Origin: Opitutales bacterium
GTDB taxonomy: Bacteria; Verrucomicrobiota; Verrucomicrobiia; Opitutales; Oceanipulchritudinaceae
Length of the DNA stretch: 64,000 bases
Assembly (NCBI GenBank): GCA_020831585.1
Contig: JAFIGE010000005.1
Span: forward strand, 1-64,000
Direction: 5' to 3'
How positions within the stretch are numbered: position 1 is the stretch's first letter; each line of letters opens with the position of its first letter. A program made the translations under genes and the position numbers. This document shows positions 9,201 to 16,667 of the stretch, one piece after another. Below the pieces are notes generated by a model. It worked only from the letters and a program-made list of their open reading frames with translations. It did not search any database and was not told where the DNA came from.

Positions 9201-12200
9201 TCGGATCGTGTTCGAAGTAGTTGAACAGTTGGATCTCGGTCAGCTCCACCCGGCCATCGATACCGCCCGACTGATTGCGCAGGTGAAAGAGGTAGTGCGA
9301 ATAGGCCTCATCGTTGGGCAGGGAATAGATGGTCGGTATGCTGCGGGCCACTCCGGCCTGATCCCGCACGGTATCGATGAGTGTCCACGAGGCGTTGACC
9401 GCACCGGGCTCCATGGAGAAGGGTTGCGGATTGTTGGAACCATAGACTTCCCAATCTTTCGGATCGCGGTCGGCCGTCCACGGAAGCCCGCCGGCGGTGA
9501 AGGCATACTCGGTGATGTTCACCCGCCGGTCCGCACCGTCGCGGTTGGTGAAGCGGAACATGACCCACTCTTCGGGATTTTCCGATACCCAGCGTGTCTC
9601 GAACTTTCCGTCGCCAAGCATCGCTCCACCGAGGTCCGGGCGCAGTTGGGAGGAAAAGGTCAACTCGACGCCCGGCTCGAGCACCTGATTGACCGCCTGG
9701 GTGGTGTCACGCGGAGCGGTGCGCTGATCGAAGGCGTGGCGGGTGCGGGTGATGGAGGTTTGCGGGATCATGACGAGCCCGGCATAGCGCGACACGGTGA
9801 TTTGTTCGCCGACAACAATGGATCGGCCCGTGCTGTCGGTGGCCGTGAGGGTTGCGTTGAAGACCTGGTGGGCCAATTCGGAGGGCAGGTGGTAGGTGTG
9901 TGCTACACGGCGTTGGTTGCTCGTGTTGCCGTCGCCGAAGTCCCAATGGTATTGCAGGGGCAATCCGTCCGGACTGTTGAAGGTGGACTCAAACATCACC
10001 GTGCCGCCGTCGTAGACCGTCGCGGGCGTGGCCGAAAAGGTCGGCTGAAAGAGCGACACCTGCGAAAAGAGGATGCTGTCCGGTATCGGCCGGTAGCGGT
10101 CTGTTCCGGGGGGTGCCCAGGAAATATCGAAGCGGTTCCATTCTTCGTGCGCATCCTCAACGTTGTAGGTCGCCTCAATCCGGAAGGGATGCCAACCGGC
10201 CTCGAGGGCCACAAGTGATTCAAAGGTGGGGGAACCATGGGGATAGGTGCTGCGGACCGCGATCTGACCGCCGATGTGGATACGCGTCTCGTTGCGCGTG
10301 CGCAAGCGGAAGGCGTAGGCCCCGGTCTCTGCGATGTGGATGTAGCCGTCGAAGACAAGCACGTAGAGATTCGCCAAGTTGGTCACACCGAGATCGTAGT
10401 TGGAGATACGGCCGCGGTTCAGCGGGCGCAGGGTCGTGATCTCCGGCATATTGGTTCCGCGCGTCGGGTCACCGCGAAACACCTGGTAGTTCAGGCCCTG
10501 CAACAGGTTTTCCGGCTCTTCCACGGAAGCGATGATGTCCTGCGGCCCGAGGGCCGTGATCCACCTCGACACTTGGTGGGACTTGCCCGCGCTGTCGATT
10601 ACGGTAAGCCGCACGCGGTGCTCTTTCGCCTGCGTGAAGGTGTGGGTGATCAAGGGATGGGTCGTCTCTGTGATCGTGCCGTCGTTGAAATCCCAGCGGT
10701 AGAGCAGCGGGTCACCTTCCGGATCGAAGGAGGCGGAGGCGTCGAAATCCACCGAGAAGGGCACAAACCCGCCGAGCGAGCTGAAGGTAAAGCTGGCCAC
10801 CGGAGGCAGGTTTTCCACGCGGATGGCGATGCGCGCGGCATTCAGGTTGCCCGCCGTGTCCTCCGCCCGCAGTTCCACCTGATAGGTGCTCTCCGTCGGC
10901 CAGCTCACCTGAATGGTCTGGCCGGTCATCGTGCGCCCGTCGCCAAGGAACCATTGGTAGGTGAGAGGATCATTTTCGGGATCCGTCGACGTCCCGGCGT
11001 CGAGGGTGATCGTCACTCCCGGCAGCACCGTGGTCGCGCTGGCCGTGATGCGCGCGGTCGGCTCGCGGTTGCCGACAAAAATGTCGCGCACGACGCGGTC
11101 CGCCCCGCCATTCCCATCGTCCACGCCCAGACTGACAAGGTAAAGGCCGTCATTGGCGTAGGTATGGCTCAGGGCCTGCGCTGTGGACGTGGTGCCGTCG
11201 CCAAAGTCCCAGGAATAGACTAGGGTCTCCGCCGTATCCACGAAGCCACTACCATTGAAGCTCACGCTCAGCGGTGCCAGCCCACGGGTGGGATTCGCGG
11301 AAAGGCCGGGCGCGGTGGACCGGTTCAAACCCGTCAGCGTCGAGGATTCGATGCGCTGGGTGGCGGCGTTGTAGGTCAGCACGCTGTTTCCGAGTGTGAC
11401 CGCCGCATCCAGCCCCGACCCTACCATGGAAAAAGCCGGCGGCGTGCCGTGACCGGTCGCCATGACCACCCAGATATCGATGTTGGCCGCGTCGTAGGCA
11501 TAGCGGGTCGCCTGATTCTGGGTGATGAAGCCGTTGCCGTGAACCATGAACCAGGCCTTCAGGTAGGCGCCGTTCGCATCCACGGAGAGAAAGTAGTCGA
11601 CGTCATAGACCGTATCCGTGCCCACCGTCACGGTCATGCCCGGCTGGAATAGATTCCAGGCATAGGTGTGCACTTCATTGGCGCGGAGGCGGTCGAAGGT
11701 GGAAATGATCGAAAAGCCTTCCGGAGAGAAATCGGCCATGACGTGGCGAACGGCCTCCGCCACCCCGAGGTTGCTGAATTTGCTCCCGCCGTTGACGATG
11801 GCGTAGCCGCCCTGCGGGGCCACGCGGTGCTCCACCGCCGAACCGGTCCCGGATTCGGCGCGGGCCAGACCATTGACGAGAATCTGCGAAAAGGCCGTGT
11901 CCAGCCCGGAGGTCGCCGGACCGGGCCCGTAGCCCCACTTCGCGCCGTGCGAGAGAATGTTGATCTGCCCGGCGTCGAGCTGGTTCCATGAACGCCCGTA
12001 GGCCCCCGTATCCGACCAGAGGCTGACGATCGTATCGTTGGCATCAGTCCAGCCGCTGCGCATGACGTAGCCCCCGCGGCTGTCGTTGATGACCGTCGGG
12101 TAATGGCCAAACGGATCTTCCGCGGGCACACTGTTCGGGTAGCCGATGAGCGCATAGATCGTGCCGCCGGCCTGGTAATCATACTTGGCCGAAGGCGGGG

Positions 12201-13173
12201 CGGGATTGTGGATGCCCCGGTAGCGATCGTAAAACCAGCGGTAAAAGCCCGTCTCCCCCTCCGGCACGAGGGCCAGCAGGGCGCTCGTCATACCGGCGGG
12301 CGGCAGGGTGTCGCCCCCGACGCCCCAGGTGAGCGAGTTTTGCCCGGCGTTGAACTGGCCCGCATACATGATGATGTGATGCGGACGGCGGCTTGCAAAG
12401 CTGGGCTCCACGTGCGGATCGCCGATCTGGCGCAGGGCCATCATGGCAGGAAAGAGGTATTCCATGGAGAGCCCGAAATAATAATTGCCCTCCTGCGTCC
12501 ATCCGCGGTCGCCAAAGGAGGCCAGGTGGGTGCGCAGCAGCTCGCGGCTGCGCTGGAAATCAAAGCGGCGCGTGCGCTCCTCGCCCATCGCGATGAGGGT
12601 CATCACGTGCGCCCCGGCCACCACCCCGCTCCAGTTGGAGTTGTTCGCCTGATAGCCGATGTTGGGATGCGAGAGCGCCTGCGCCGCATACTGGTTCAGG
12701 CCGCTCGTCACCTTGCCCGCCACCCAGTCCCGCTGCGCCGGACTCAGGCCCTCGTAGGCCCAGTTGTAGGCCATGGCAAAGCTGGCGATGGTTTGCGCCC
12801 GGCCCAGGCCGCTGGCCGCATCGGGGGCCGCCTGACCGTCCGGCACGCTGATCGTGTAGATCTCCTGCAATCGGTCAAAGGCCACCTGCGCGTAGGCGGC
12901 ATTGCCCGTGAGAAGGTAGAGGAAGGAAGCCTCCCGCGCCATGTAGCCGCGCTGGTAGCTCGACGTGCCCGGAATATGATTCGCGTCCACCCGCGCCTTG
13001 AGGGCGTGGTAGGCCTCGTGATGGGTCGTCCCGGGCACGGTCACAAGCGTGCGGATCTCATCAAGACGCGCCTCATCGAGCAGAAAAAGAGCGGGTCGCG
13101 CCGCCAAGGCGGAGGCTGTCAGGCCAAGAAGCGCGCAGCACCACAGGAAAAGGCAGGTTGATCGGAGTCTCAT
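6226..13173 (-). CDS. Giant secreted heparinase/alginate-lyase-like protein with PKD, PA14, discoidin-like and Ig-like domains
   Basis: About 2315 residues from the ATG at 13173, which puts a signal peptide (RLRST, then a long hydrophobic run ending ASALA) at the N-terminus; an in-frame start at 13209 would add 12 residues. Residues of about 30-620 resemble the alpha-toroid plus beta-sandwich of polysaccharide lyases of the heparinase II/III and alginate-lyase type (EARLDEIRTLV, NNSNWSGVVAG, SWNQLDAGQINI), suggesting uronic-acid polysaccharide cleavage. PKD domains follow with WDFGDGTT, WFLGDGRT and WDFNDGT motifs, a PA14 domain (about 880-1010), another PKD, a discoidin-like domain, two more PKDs, a malectin-like domain, Ig-like domains with YQWRKDGEPL and FQWRRGGVPL, and a beta-sandwich. 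The C-terminus carries the GIPNLLEYALG module shared with the protein at 186. Enzyme specificity is not established. Confidence 0.75.
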   Translation of the reverse strand: MRLRSTCLFLWCCALLGLTASALAARPALFLLDEARLDEIRTLVTVPGTTHHEAYHALKARVDANHIPGTSSYQRGYMAREASFLYLLTGNAAYAQVAFDRLQEIYTISVPDGQAAPDAASGLGRAQTIASFAMAYNWAYEGLSPAQRDWVAGKVTSGLNQYAAQALSHPNIGYQANNSNWSGVVAGAHVMTLIAMGEERTRRFDFQRSRELLRTHLASFGDRGWTQEGNYYFGLSMEYLFPAMMALRQIGDPHVEPSFASRRPHHIIMYAGQFNAGQNSLTWGVGGDTLPPAGMTSALLALVPEGETGFYRWFYDRYRGIHNPAPPSAKYDYQAGGTIYALIGYPNSVPAEDPFGHYPTVINDSRGGYVMRSGWTDANDTIVSLWSDTGAYGRSWNQLDAGQINILSHGAKWGYGPGPATSGLDTAFSQILVNGLARAESGTGSAVEHRVAPQGGYAIVNGGSKFSNLGVAEAVRHVMADFSPEGFSIISTFDRLRANEVHTYAWNLFQPGMTVTVGTDTVYDVDYFLSVDANGAYLKAWFMVHGNGFITQNQATRYAYDAANIDIWVVMATGHGTPPAFSMVGSGLDAAVTLGNSVLTYNAATQRIESSTLTGLNRSTAPGLSANPTRGLAPLSVSFNGSGFVDTAETLVYSWDFGDGTTSTAQALSHTYANDGLYLVSLGVDDGNGGADRVVRDIFVGNREPTARITASATTVLPGVTITLDAGTSTDPENDPLTYQWFLGDGRTMTGQTIQVSWPTESTYQVELRAEDTAGNLNAARIAIRVENLPPVASFTFSSLGGFVPFSVDFDASASFDPEGDPLLYRWDFNDGTITETTHPLITHTFTQAKEHRVRLTVIDSAGKSHQVSRWITALGPQDIIASVEEPENLLQGLNYQVFRGDPTRGTNMPEITTLRPLNRGRISNYDLGVTNLANLYVLVFDGYIHIAETGAYAFRLRTRNETRIHIGGQIAVRSTYPHGSPTFESLVALEAGWHPFRIEATYNVEDAHEEWNRFDISWAPPGTDRYRPIPDSILFSQVSLFQPTFSATPATVYDGGTVMFESTFNSPDGLPLQYHWDFGDGNTSNQRRVAHTYHLPSELAHQVFNATLTATDSTGRSIVVGEQITVSRYAGLVMIPQTSITRTRHAFDQRTAPRDTTQAVNQVLEPGVELTFSSQLRPDLGGAMLGDGKFETRWVSENPEEWVMFRFTNRDGADRRVNITEYAFTAGGLPWTADRDPKDWEVYGSNNPQPFSMEPGAVNASWTLIDTVRDQAGVARSIPTIYSLPNDEAYSHYLFHLRNQSGGIDGRVELTEIQLFNYFEHDPNIDGNTAPVPTLAVSTNAGEAPLTVSFDASATVDPDGDWLYYTWDFGNGNVLRHLVERDRMEHTFYEPGIYSVLLTVTDALGKSAQISETITVAPSSPNAPPVAHISASDTILLAGSTVHFSAASTYDPDGDAMTFRWEFGDGAFATGESASHTYRKAGVYNPVLIVTDERGRVSSAFHTVEVLPPNGGRGVLSFNANDRARRMDFTRGAGVIPVGYWNNIRQSVSAGWYDSSGQPVNIHFSTTGNQAIFIAAHTVDPFNGDTVLAQINLGKQPWGSDTGFTLEVANIPYAVYDVYVYYAGANVDEPRAIDVNGIRRWAWKPGHDFPGQWRVSEAATAGEAIRGDNVILWRNLMGADMVLSIPQRNGEAISGFQIVDKTGSPDAPPIVSIESPANGDWFFLGEPIMLSGSGEDSDGPLDNPFLEWSSSIDGALGNGSTLSVGNLSVGTHTLTLTATNSANLQSTASVVIDVFSEPSAPVIVGHPPDTLSYETATIQFSVVATGSPPFFAYQWRKDGEPLDDGPRISGAGTHTLTLSGLTYDDEGAYDVVVTNSVGFAVSNPANLQVTELVAPQITSQPQGGTVNEGGELVLSVEVSGSAPFTFQWRRGGVPLANGGGVSGADTHTLRISGFGLPHEGVYDVVVTNAGGSVESAPASVFLFVLPSMEVVLAEWNFNQFASETVTTGFEESLPADLGSGILFVRSTQASGTNFARSPSGGTLINASDGTVAGGRIELRRNSRWDNGIVELRFDMTGFEAAMISFAYGTGDLLPSSATVEWSVDGGLSYTAFTTLASADYRTTTLVALDLAEIGALRDAADVRVRLRYSADGGSASTSTLSGVFDNVRIEARRIADGYEAWRMDRFGDLLDPAGAPGADPWQRGIPNLLEYALGLDLLPNARAGLPVMHDGHVIAFTRRASVDVRILVETSDSLAPGSWTAIATLEPGADAWSGPAHVQDSAAGEIQHVEVTHPDGPISASTPRFVQVRVEIDD

Positions 13174-13253
13174 CAGGGGGAATAGGGGATTCAGAAATCG
13201 AAAAACCATGGTAGCCGACAGGGTTGTTTCGGGCTATGCGTTTTCCCGTATAA

Positions 13254-13270
13254 CTTTTTGAGTTTGCGCA
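13254..13270 (-). promoter_or_regulatory. Second copy of the shared upstream element
   Basis: The plus-strand text TTTTTGAGTTTGCGCA nearly repeats the element at 4006-4022. It lies about 80-100 bp upstream of the start codon of the lyase-like gene. Function unknown. Confidence 0.35.
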
Positions 13271-13275
13271 TCCCC

Positions 13276-13393
13276 GTAGCCGAAACCGTCAGGTTTTGGA
13301 ACGGGGATTTCCGGGATTCCCGAGCCGTTCCAAACGCTCGCGGGTTCGGCTACGGAGTGGCCGGTGCCCTAAATGCTCACGCGTTCGGCTACT
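13276..13393. repeat. Class II REP-like pair plus an extra right arm
   Basis: A plus-strand arm starts GTAGCCGAAACC at 13276 (stem of 8 with one wobble pair, loop GTCA). It is followed by an inverted arm ending at 13353 (minus strand GTAGCCGAACCC, loop GCGA) and a partial inverted arm ending at 13393. These match the class II elements at 1-169 and lie between the lyase-like gene and the vapC stop codon. Confidence 0.7.
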
Positions 13394-13396
13394 CCC

Positions 13397-13843
13397 TCAA
13401 AGATCGACTGCGCCGGGCGAAGCAACTATGGAATCCCCCGGAGCAAGAGAACGGAAGTGCCGGAGATTCAGCGTGTAGAGGGCCGTGCAGCCAACGCTGC
13501 GGGCAGCGACAAGGTGCAAGGCATCGTAGATGGCTCCGCTGGAAAGGTTTTGCTGCACCGTCAGTTGCAGAGCCTCCCGGTAGTCGGCGGCGCTCTGGGG
13601 AATGAGGGTGAAATACGGAAGAATGCTTTGCTGAATAATCCGATCCACGTCCGGGGGATGCAAACGGGGCTTGAGCGGCAAAGCGGTGAGCGTGGCAAAC
13701 AATTCGGCGAGACCGTGCGTGGCCAAGTGCCCACTTATCGTCCCGGACTTCACCTCCCGGAGAAGGGGAAAAGCGAGCGCGTGGTGCGGATGGTGCTGAA
13801 GCAGTGCCGCGACCAGAGCAGAGGTGTCAAAACAGGCTTTCAT
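13397..13843 (-). CDS. vapC: PIN-domain ribonuclease toxin, VapC family
   Basis: A 148-aa PIN-domain protein expected to cleave RNA, often tRNA or rRNA, when freed from its antitoxin. Visible acidic active-site candidates are D6 (in CFDTSAL), E47 (GLAELFA) and D107 (IYDALHL), and the C-terminal TLNLRHF block is the usual last PIN strand, with asparagine where some relatives have aspartate. It starts 3 bp after the stop codon of the AbrB-type gene at 13847, giving a two-gene toxin-antitoxin operon. The length is typical. Which RNA it cuts cannot be told. Confidence 0.88.
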   Translation of the reverse strand: MKACFDTSALVAALLQHHPHHALAFPLLREVKSGTISGHLATHGLAELFATLTALPLKPRLHPPDVDRIIQQSILPYFTLIPQSAADYREALQLTVQQNLSSGAIYDALHLVAARSVGCTALYTLNLRHFRSLAPGDSIVASPGAVDL

Positions 13844-13846
13844 GCC

Positions 13847-14110
13847 TCACATGCCACCGATTTCACGGCTGCGCTGGTCTCTTTGCTCTTCCAAAAACGA
13901 GCCCGTGTCCCAGACAGATGCCGGAACTTCGCTTGAGCAAAAGAGAAGGCCCTCTTTCTCAACCAGCGGAGACGCAGGAACGGCCGGGCGAAGCCGAATG
14001 CCGTCGGATTCCACGATCATCTCCAGTTCGTCCCCCGGCTTCAGAGCAAAGCGATCCCGAATCGCCTTCGGCACGACAATCCGGCTCATACGATCAAGCG
14101 TAAGATTCAT
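13847..14110 (-). CDS. vapB: AbrB/SpoVT-type antitoxin, VapB family
   Basis: An 87-aa protein whose N-terminal half is a swapped-hairpin AbrB DNA-binding domain: MSRIVVPKAIRDRFALKPGD is close to the family consensus of R-V-x-I-P-x-x-I-R-x-x-L-x-L-x-x-G-D. The C-terminal half (about 45-87) would wrap the PIN toxin. It precedes vapC in the usual order and would repress its own promoter. A longer in-frame reading upstream crosses the terminator at 14162-14213 and is rejected; the ATG at 14110 starts exactly at the domain. Confidence 0.85.
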   Translation of the reverse strand: MNLTLDRMSRIVVPKAIRDRFALKPGDELEMIVESDGIRLRPAVPASPLVEKEGLLFCSSEVPASVWDTGSFLEEQRDQRSREIGGM

Positions 14111-14161
14111 GACAGTGCTTCTGCCAAATCTCATTTGATTTGTCAAATCACAAAACCAAAA

Positions 14162-14213
14162 CAAAAAACCGCCGGGCCTTCGGGCAATTGAGTGCCCGGG
14201 GGACCCGGCGGCT
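14162..14213 (-). terminator. Intrinsic terminator after the PEP-CTERM gene
   Basis: CCGCCGGG (14169-14176) pairs with CCCGGCGG (14204-14211), with an inner CGGGCA/TGCCCG stem. On the minus strand this strong hairpin is followed by a T-run from the A-rich stretch at 14163-14168. It ends transcription from the PEP-CTERM gene. Confidence 0.85.
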
Positions 14214-14243
14214 GAGGGATTAAAAAAGATCCGTCTGAAAAAA

Positions 14244-15128
14244 TCAGCGGCGCGCGCGGCGACGCCAGGCAACGAAGGCCAGACCGAGGAGGCCGAGGAT
14301 CGCGGCGTAGGTCGAGGGCTCGGGGATGGCGGTGACTTCAAGGTTTTGAATGGTGAAATTGCTGGTGGTCGTCCCAAAAGCAAAGCCGGATATGGTGGTG
14401 GGAACGCCATCACCAAGGGTGTAGGTGGAAACCATTGTGCCAACTCCAGATGCGGCGGACCAGGTGAAGGGAATCCCGCCGGCAGTGTCAGTGCGAGTAG
14501 CATCAAGACGAGGGGTTGTGTAAACTGTGGACAATTGCAGTTGCGTGTCCGAGATCCGCGTCAGAGTCATGGTGACGGTTTGGCTTACATTCTGGTTGAG
14601 CGGTGGGCGAATCCCGCTACCTAAGCGCCCTGCCGCACCATCCACAGCACCGTCGTTGCTGCCCCATCCAAGCGTGCGGGCCATCAGGGGTTGACTGCCT
14701 TCGCCTTGGCGAAAGACCCCACCGTTCACATCACCAGAAGACGAACGCGTTCCGATCGATTGAAAGTAGCCTGTCCATCCATCTGTAACAGCGGTGTCCG
14801 CATTTTGCGTCACGGCAGCTCCGCTGAACAAACCCAAAGCGATCTGGTAACCTGAGTTGTTCTGGGTAATTCCCGAGAGGGTGAATTGCGTCTGGATCGA
14901 ATGCCCGACGGTATTGAGGCTGAACTGGTCGAAGCTCACCGCAATACCTTGGCCGACATCGATACCGGTATCAGCGGCAGTGCGGGTAAACACCCCCGTC
15001 GCTTGGGTGAATGAGCCATTGTTGATAACATACATATCGTCGCTAGCTTGCGAAAAGATAATCTGACCTTGCAGCGCAAGGGAAGCGCCGAAGAGGCCGG
15101 CGAGGGAGAAGAGCAGTTTCTGGGTCAT
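14244..15128 (-). CDS. PEP-CTERM sorting-domain protein
   Basis: A 294-aa exported protein. It has a signal peptide (KLLFSLAGLFGASLALQG) and a complete PEP-CTERM tail: IPEPSTYAAILG, a hydrophobic segment and an arginine cluster. Such tails are recognised by exosortase and attach or release proteins at the cell surface in bacteria that make extracellular polysaccharide. The middle is a threonine- and serine-rich beta region with no cysteine, and its function is unknown. The ATG at 15128 places the signal peptide first; the upstream in-frame extension is unlikely. It has its own terminator and is divergent from the XylR-like regulator. Confidence 0.85.
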   Translation of the reverse strand: MTQKLLFSLAGLFGASLALQGQIIFSQASDDMYVINNGSFTQATGVFTRTAADTGIDVGQGIAVSFDQFSLNTVGHSIQTQFTLSGITQNNSGYQIALGLFSGAAVTQNADTAVTDGWTGYFQSIGTRSSSGDVNGGVFRQGEGSQPLMARTLGWGSNDGAVDGAAGRLGSGIRPPLNQNVSQTVTMTLTRISDTQLQLSTVYTTPRLDATRTDTAGGIPFTWSAASGVGTMVSTYTLGDGVPTTISGFAFGTTTSNFTIQNLEVTAIPEPSTYAAILGLLGLAFVAWRRRARR

Positions 15129-15161
15129 AATAGAATAGATTAGAATTTCGGATGAAGCGCC

Positions 15162-15182
15162 TTGGCCAACATTCGGGGCCAA
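15162..15182. promoter_or_regulatory. Inverted repeat TTGGCC-N9-GGCCAA in a divergent promoter region
   Basis: TTGGCC (15162-15167) and GGCCAA (15177-15182) form a 6-9-6 palindrome in the 92-bp space between the PEP-CTERM gene and the XylR-like regulator. Its symmetry and place suit an operator, perhaps for the regulator itself. Inference only. Confidence 0.4.
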
Positions 15183-15220
15183 AAACACCGTAATCCTATC
15201 CGATACCGGGAAGAATAACT

Positions 15221-16459
15221 ATGAGCCGGTCGGCGAAAAAACTTGTGTTTTTCGGACAAGCGACTGGGCTCGCCGGGATGCCTCCCTATCCCCAGACGGC
15301 CGCTTTCCCCTCCTCAGCGCATGCAATGGAAATGCGCACCGGGGTGTTGGCCTATTGGCGGGAGCATCCGGAGTCCGCCGGCGTGGTCTTGAAAAACCTG
15401 GACGCCTCGGTCCTGGCCGTTGAACCCATCGTCGGTCTCATCACCCCGGTTTATGAGGGCTATTTGATCGAGCACTTTCGGAAGACGGGCATTCCCTTGG
15501 TCAACACATCGAATTTTCGCTTTGCGGACGCCGTCGCGAGTGTTGTCAGCGATGACAGGGAGGTGGGCCGGATGGCGGGGAACTACCTTCTGGGCCGCGG
15601 CTACGGCGACTTTGTCTACATCACCTTTCCCACGGCGGTGCACTCGGTTGAGCGCGAAGCGGGCTTCCGGGAAGCGGTGCAAAGCGCCAACGGCCGGATC
15701 ACCACCTTCAGTTGGCCCGGGACGGGGGGCACACGGATTCCCGCTGGCGAACATCAGCGACAGTTGCAGGAGATTGCCCGGGCGGTCTTGGCCACCGGGC
15801 CGCTGACTTCATGCAGAGCCATCTTCTGCTTTTCCACGAGCTGTGCGGAAGAGCTGCTCCAAGTTGCCCGCGATCTTTTCGGCGAATCCGCCTTCCGTGT
15901 CGGTTGGATGGGCGTGGACGCGCCGGAGGGGAAACTGAGCCAGGTGGGCCACCATCGCCTCACGGCGGTGAGACCCAACTTCCACCAGGTGGGCTATGAG
16001 GGGGCGGCGCTTCTGGCGGCCTTGATACGCGGGGAAGCGCCCCCTCCGGGACCTGTCCGCCTTCCACCGGTTGAGGTGGTGGAAGGCACCACAACGCCCG
16101 GCCCACAGCAAAGCGACGCGCTTGTTTCCACCGTCCTCGCATGGATCGAGACAGCCATTGAGGATGGAGACCCCCTCGAAGTCAGTGCCTTGGCCGCGCG
16201 CGCCCGGATGTCCGCGCGCACCTTGCAGCGCCGCTTCACCGCCACTCTGGGACACGGTGTGAAAAAGGAGATTTACAGCCGCCGGATGCGCCGGGCCTGC
16301 GCTTTGTTGCGTTCCAATGAAATGAGCATCACGGAGATTTCCGTGCACATCGGCTACAGCAATCCCGGTGAGTTCTCCCGCCGGTTTAAGCGCACCTTCG
16401 GCCAAACACCGCGGGAATGGCGCGCAAGCTCCCGCAGGGCAACGGACCCATTCCGATGA
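15221..16459 (+). CDS. XylR-type transcriptional regulator (LacI-like sensor plus AraC HTH)
   Basis: A 412-aa DNA-binding regulator built like E. coli XylR. The N-terminal three quarters (about 8-285) is a periplasmic-binding-like sugar sensor (GIPLVNTSNF, VVSDDREVGRMAGNYLLGRG, VGWMGVDAP). The C-terminal 110 residues hold two helix-turn-helix motifs of AraC type (LAARARMSARTLQRRF, and ITEISVHIGYSNPGEFSRRFK). It probably senses a monosaccharide and activates sugar-use genes. It is followed after 208 bp by an FAD oxidoreductase gene in the same direction and is divergent from the PEP-CTERM gene, so either may be a target. The ligand cannot be read from sequence. Confidence 0.85.
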   Translation: MSRSAKKLVFFGQATGLAGMPPYPQTAAFPSSAHAMEMRTGVLAYWREHPESAGVVLKNLDASVLAVEPIVGLITPVYEGYLIEHFRKTGIPLVNTSNFRFADAVASVVSDDREVGRMAGNYLLGRGYGDFVYITFPTAVHSVEREAGFREAVQSANGRITTFSWPGTGGTRIPAGEHQRQLQEIARAVLATGPLTSCRAIFCFSTSCAEELLQVARDLFGESAFRVGWMGVDAPEGKLSQVGHHRLTAVRPNFHQVGYEGAALLAALIRGEAPPPGPVRLPPVEVVEGTTTPGPQQSDALVSTVLAWIETAIEDGDPLEVSALAARARMSARTLQRRFTATLGHGVKKEIYSRRMRRACALLRSNEMSITEISVHIGYSNPGEFSRRFKRTFGQTPREWRASSRRATDPFR

Positions 16460-16667
16460 ACAGGGCTCCGTGCACATTTATCGATTGGGCTTTTCGATAT
16501 CGGTTCCGGTTTGCGGCTTCCTTTTCCGCTCAACTTTGCCGATAGTGATACGCGGTCGTCGCCCGCACCAGCGCCCCCTGCAGACCGATTCCTTTGCCGT
16601 ATCCACGGAGGGGGGAGGGCGTGCACAAAAGATTTGTCAGGAACCGCCGTCGTTTCATCGTGGACCC

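Noticed and set aside
7297-10218. 973-aa plus-strand open frame
   Set aside because: It is antisense to the giant lyase-like gene, whose domains are clear on the minus strand; the peptide has no domain and codon use is the mirror of the true gene.
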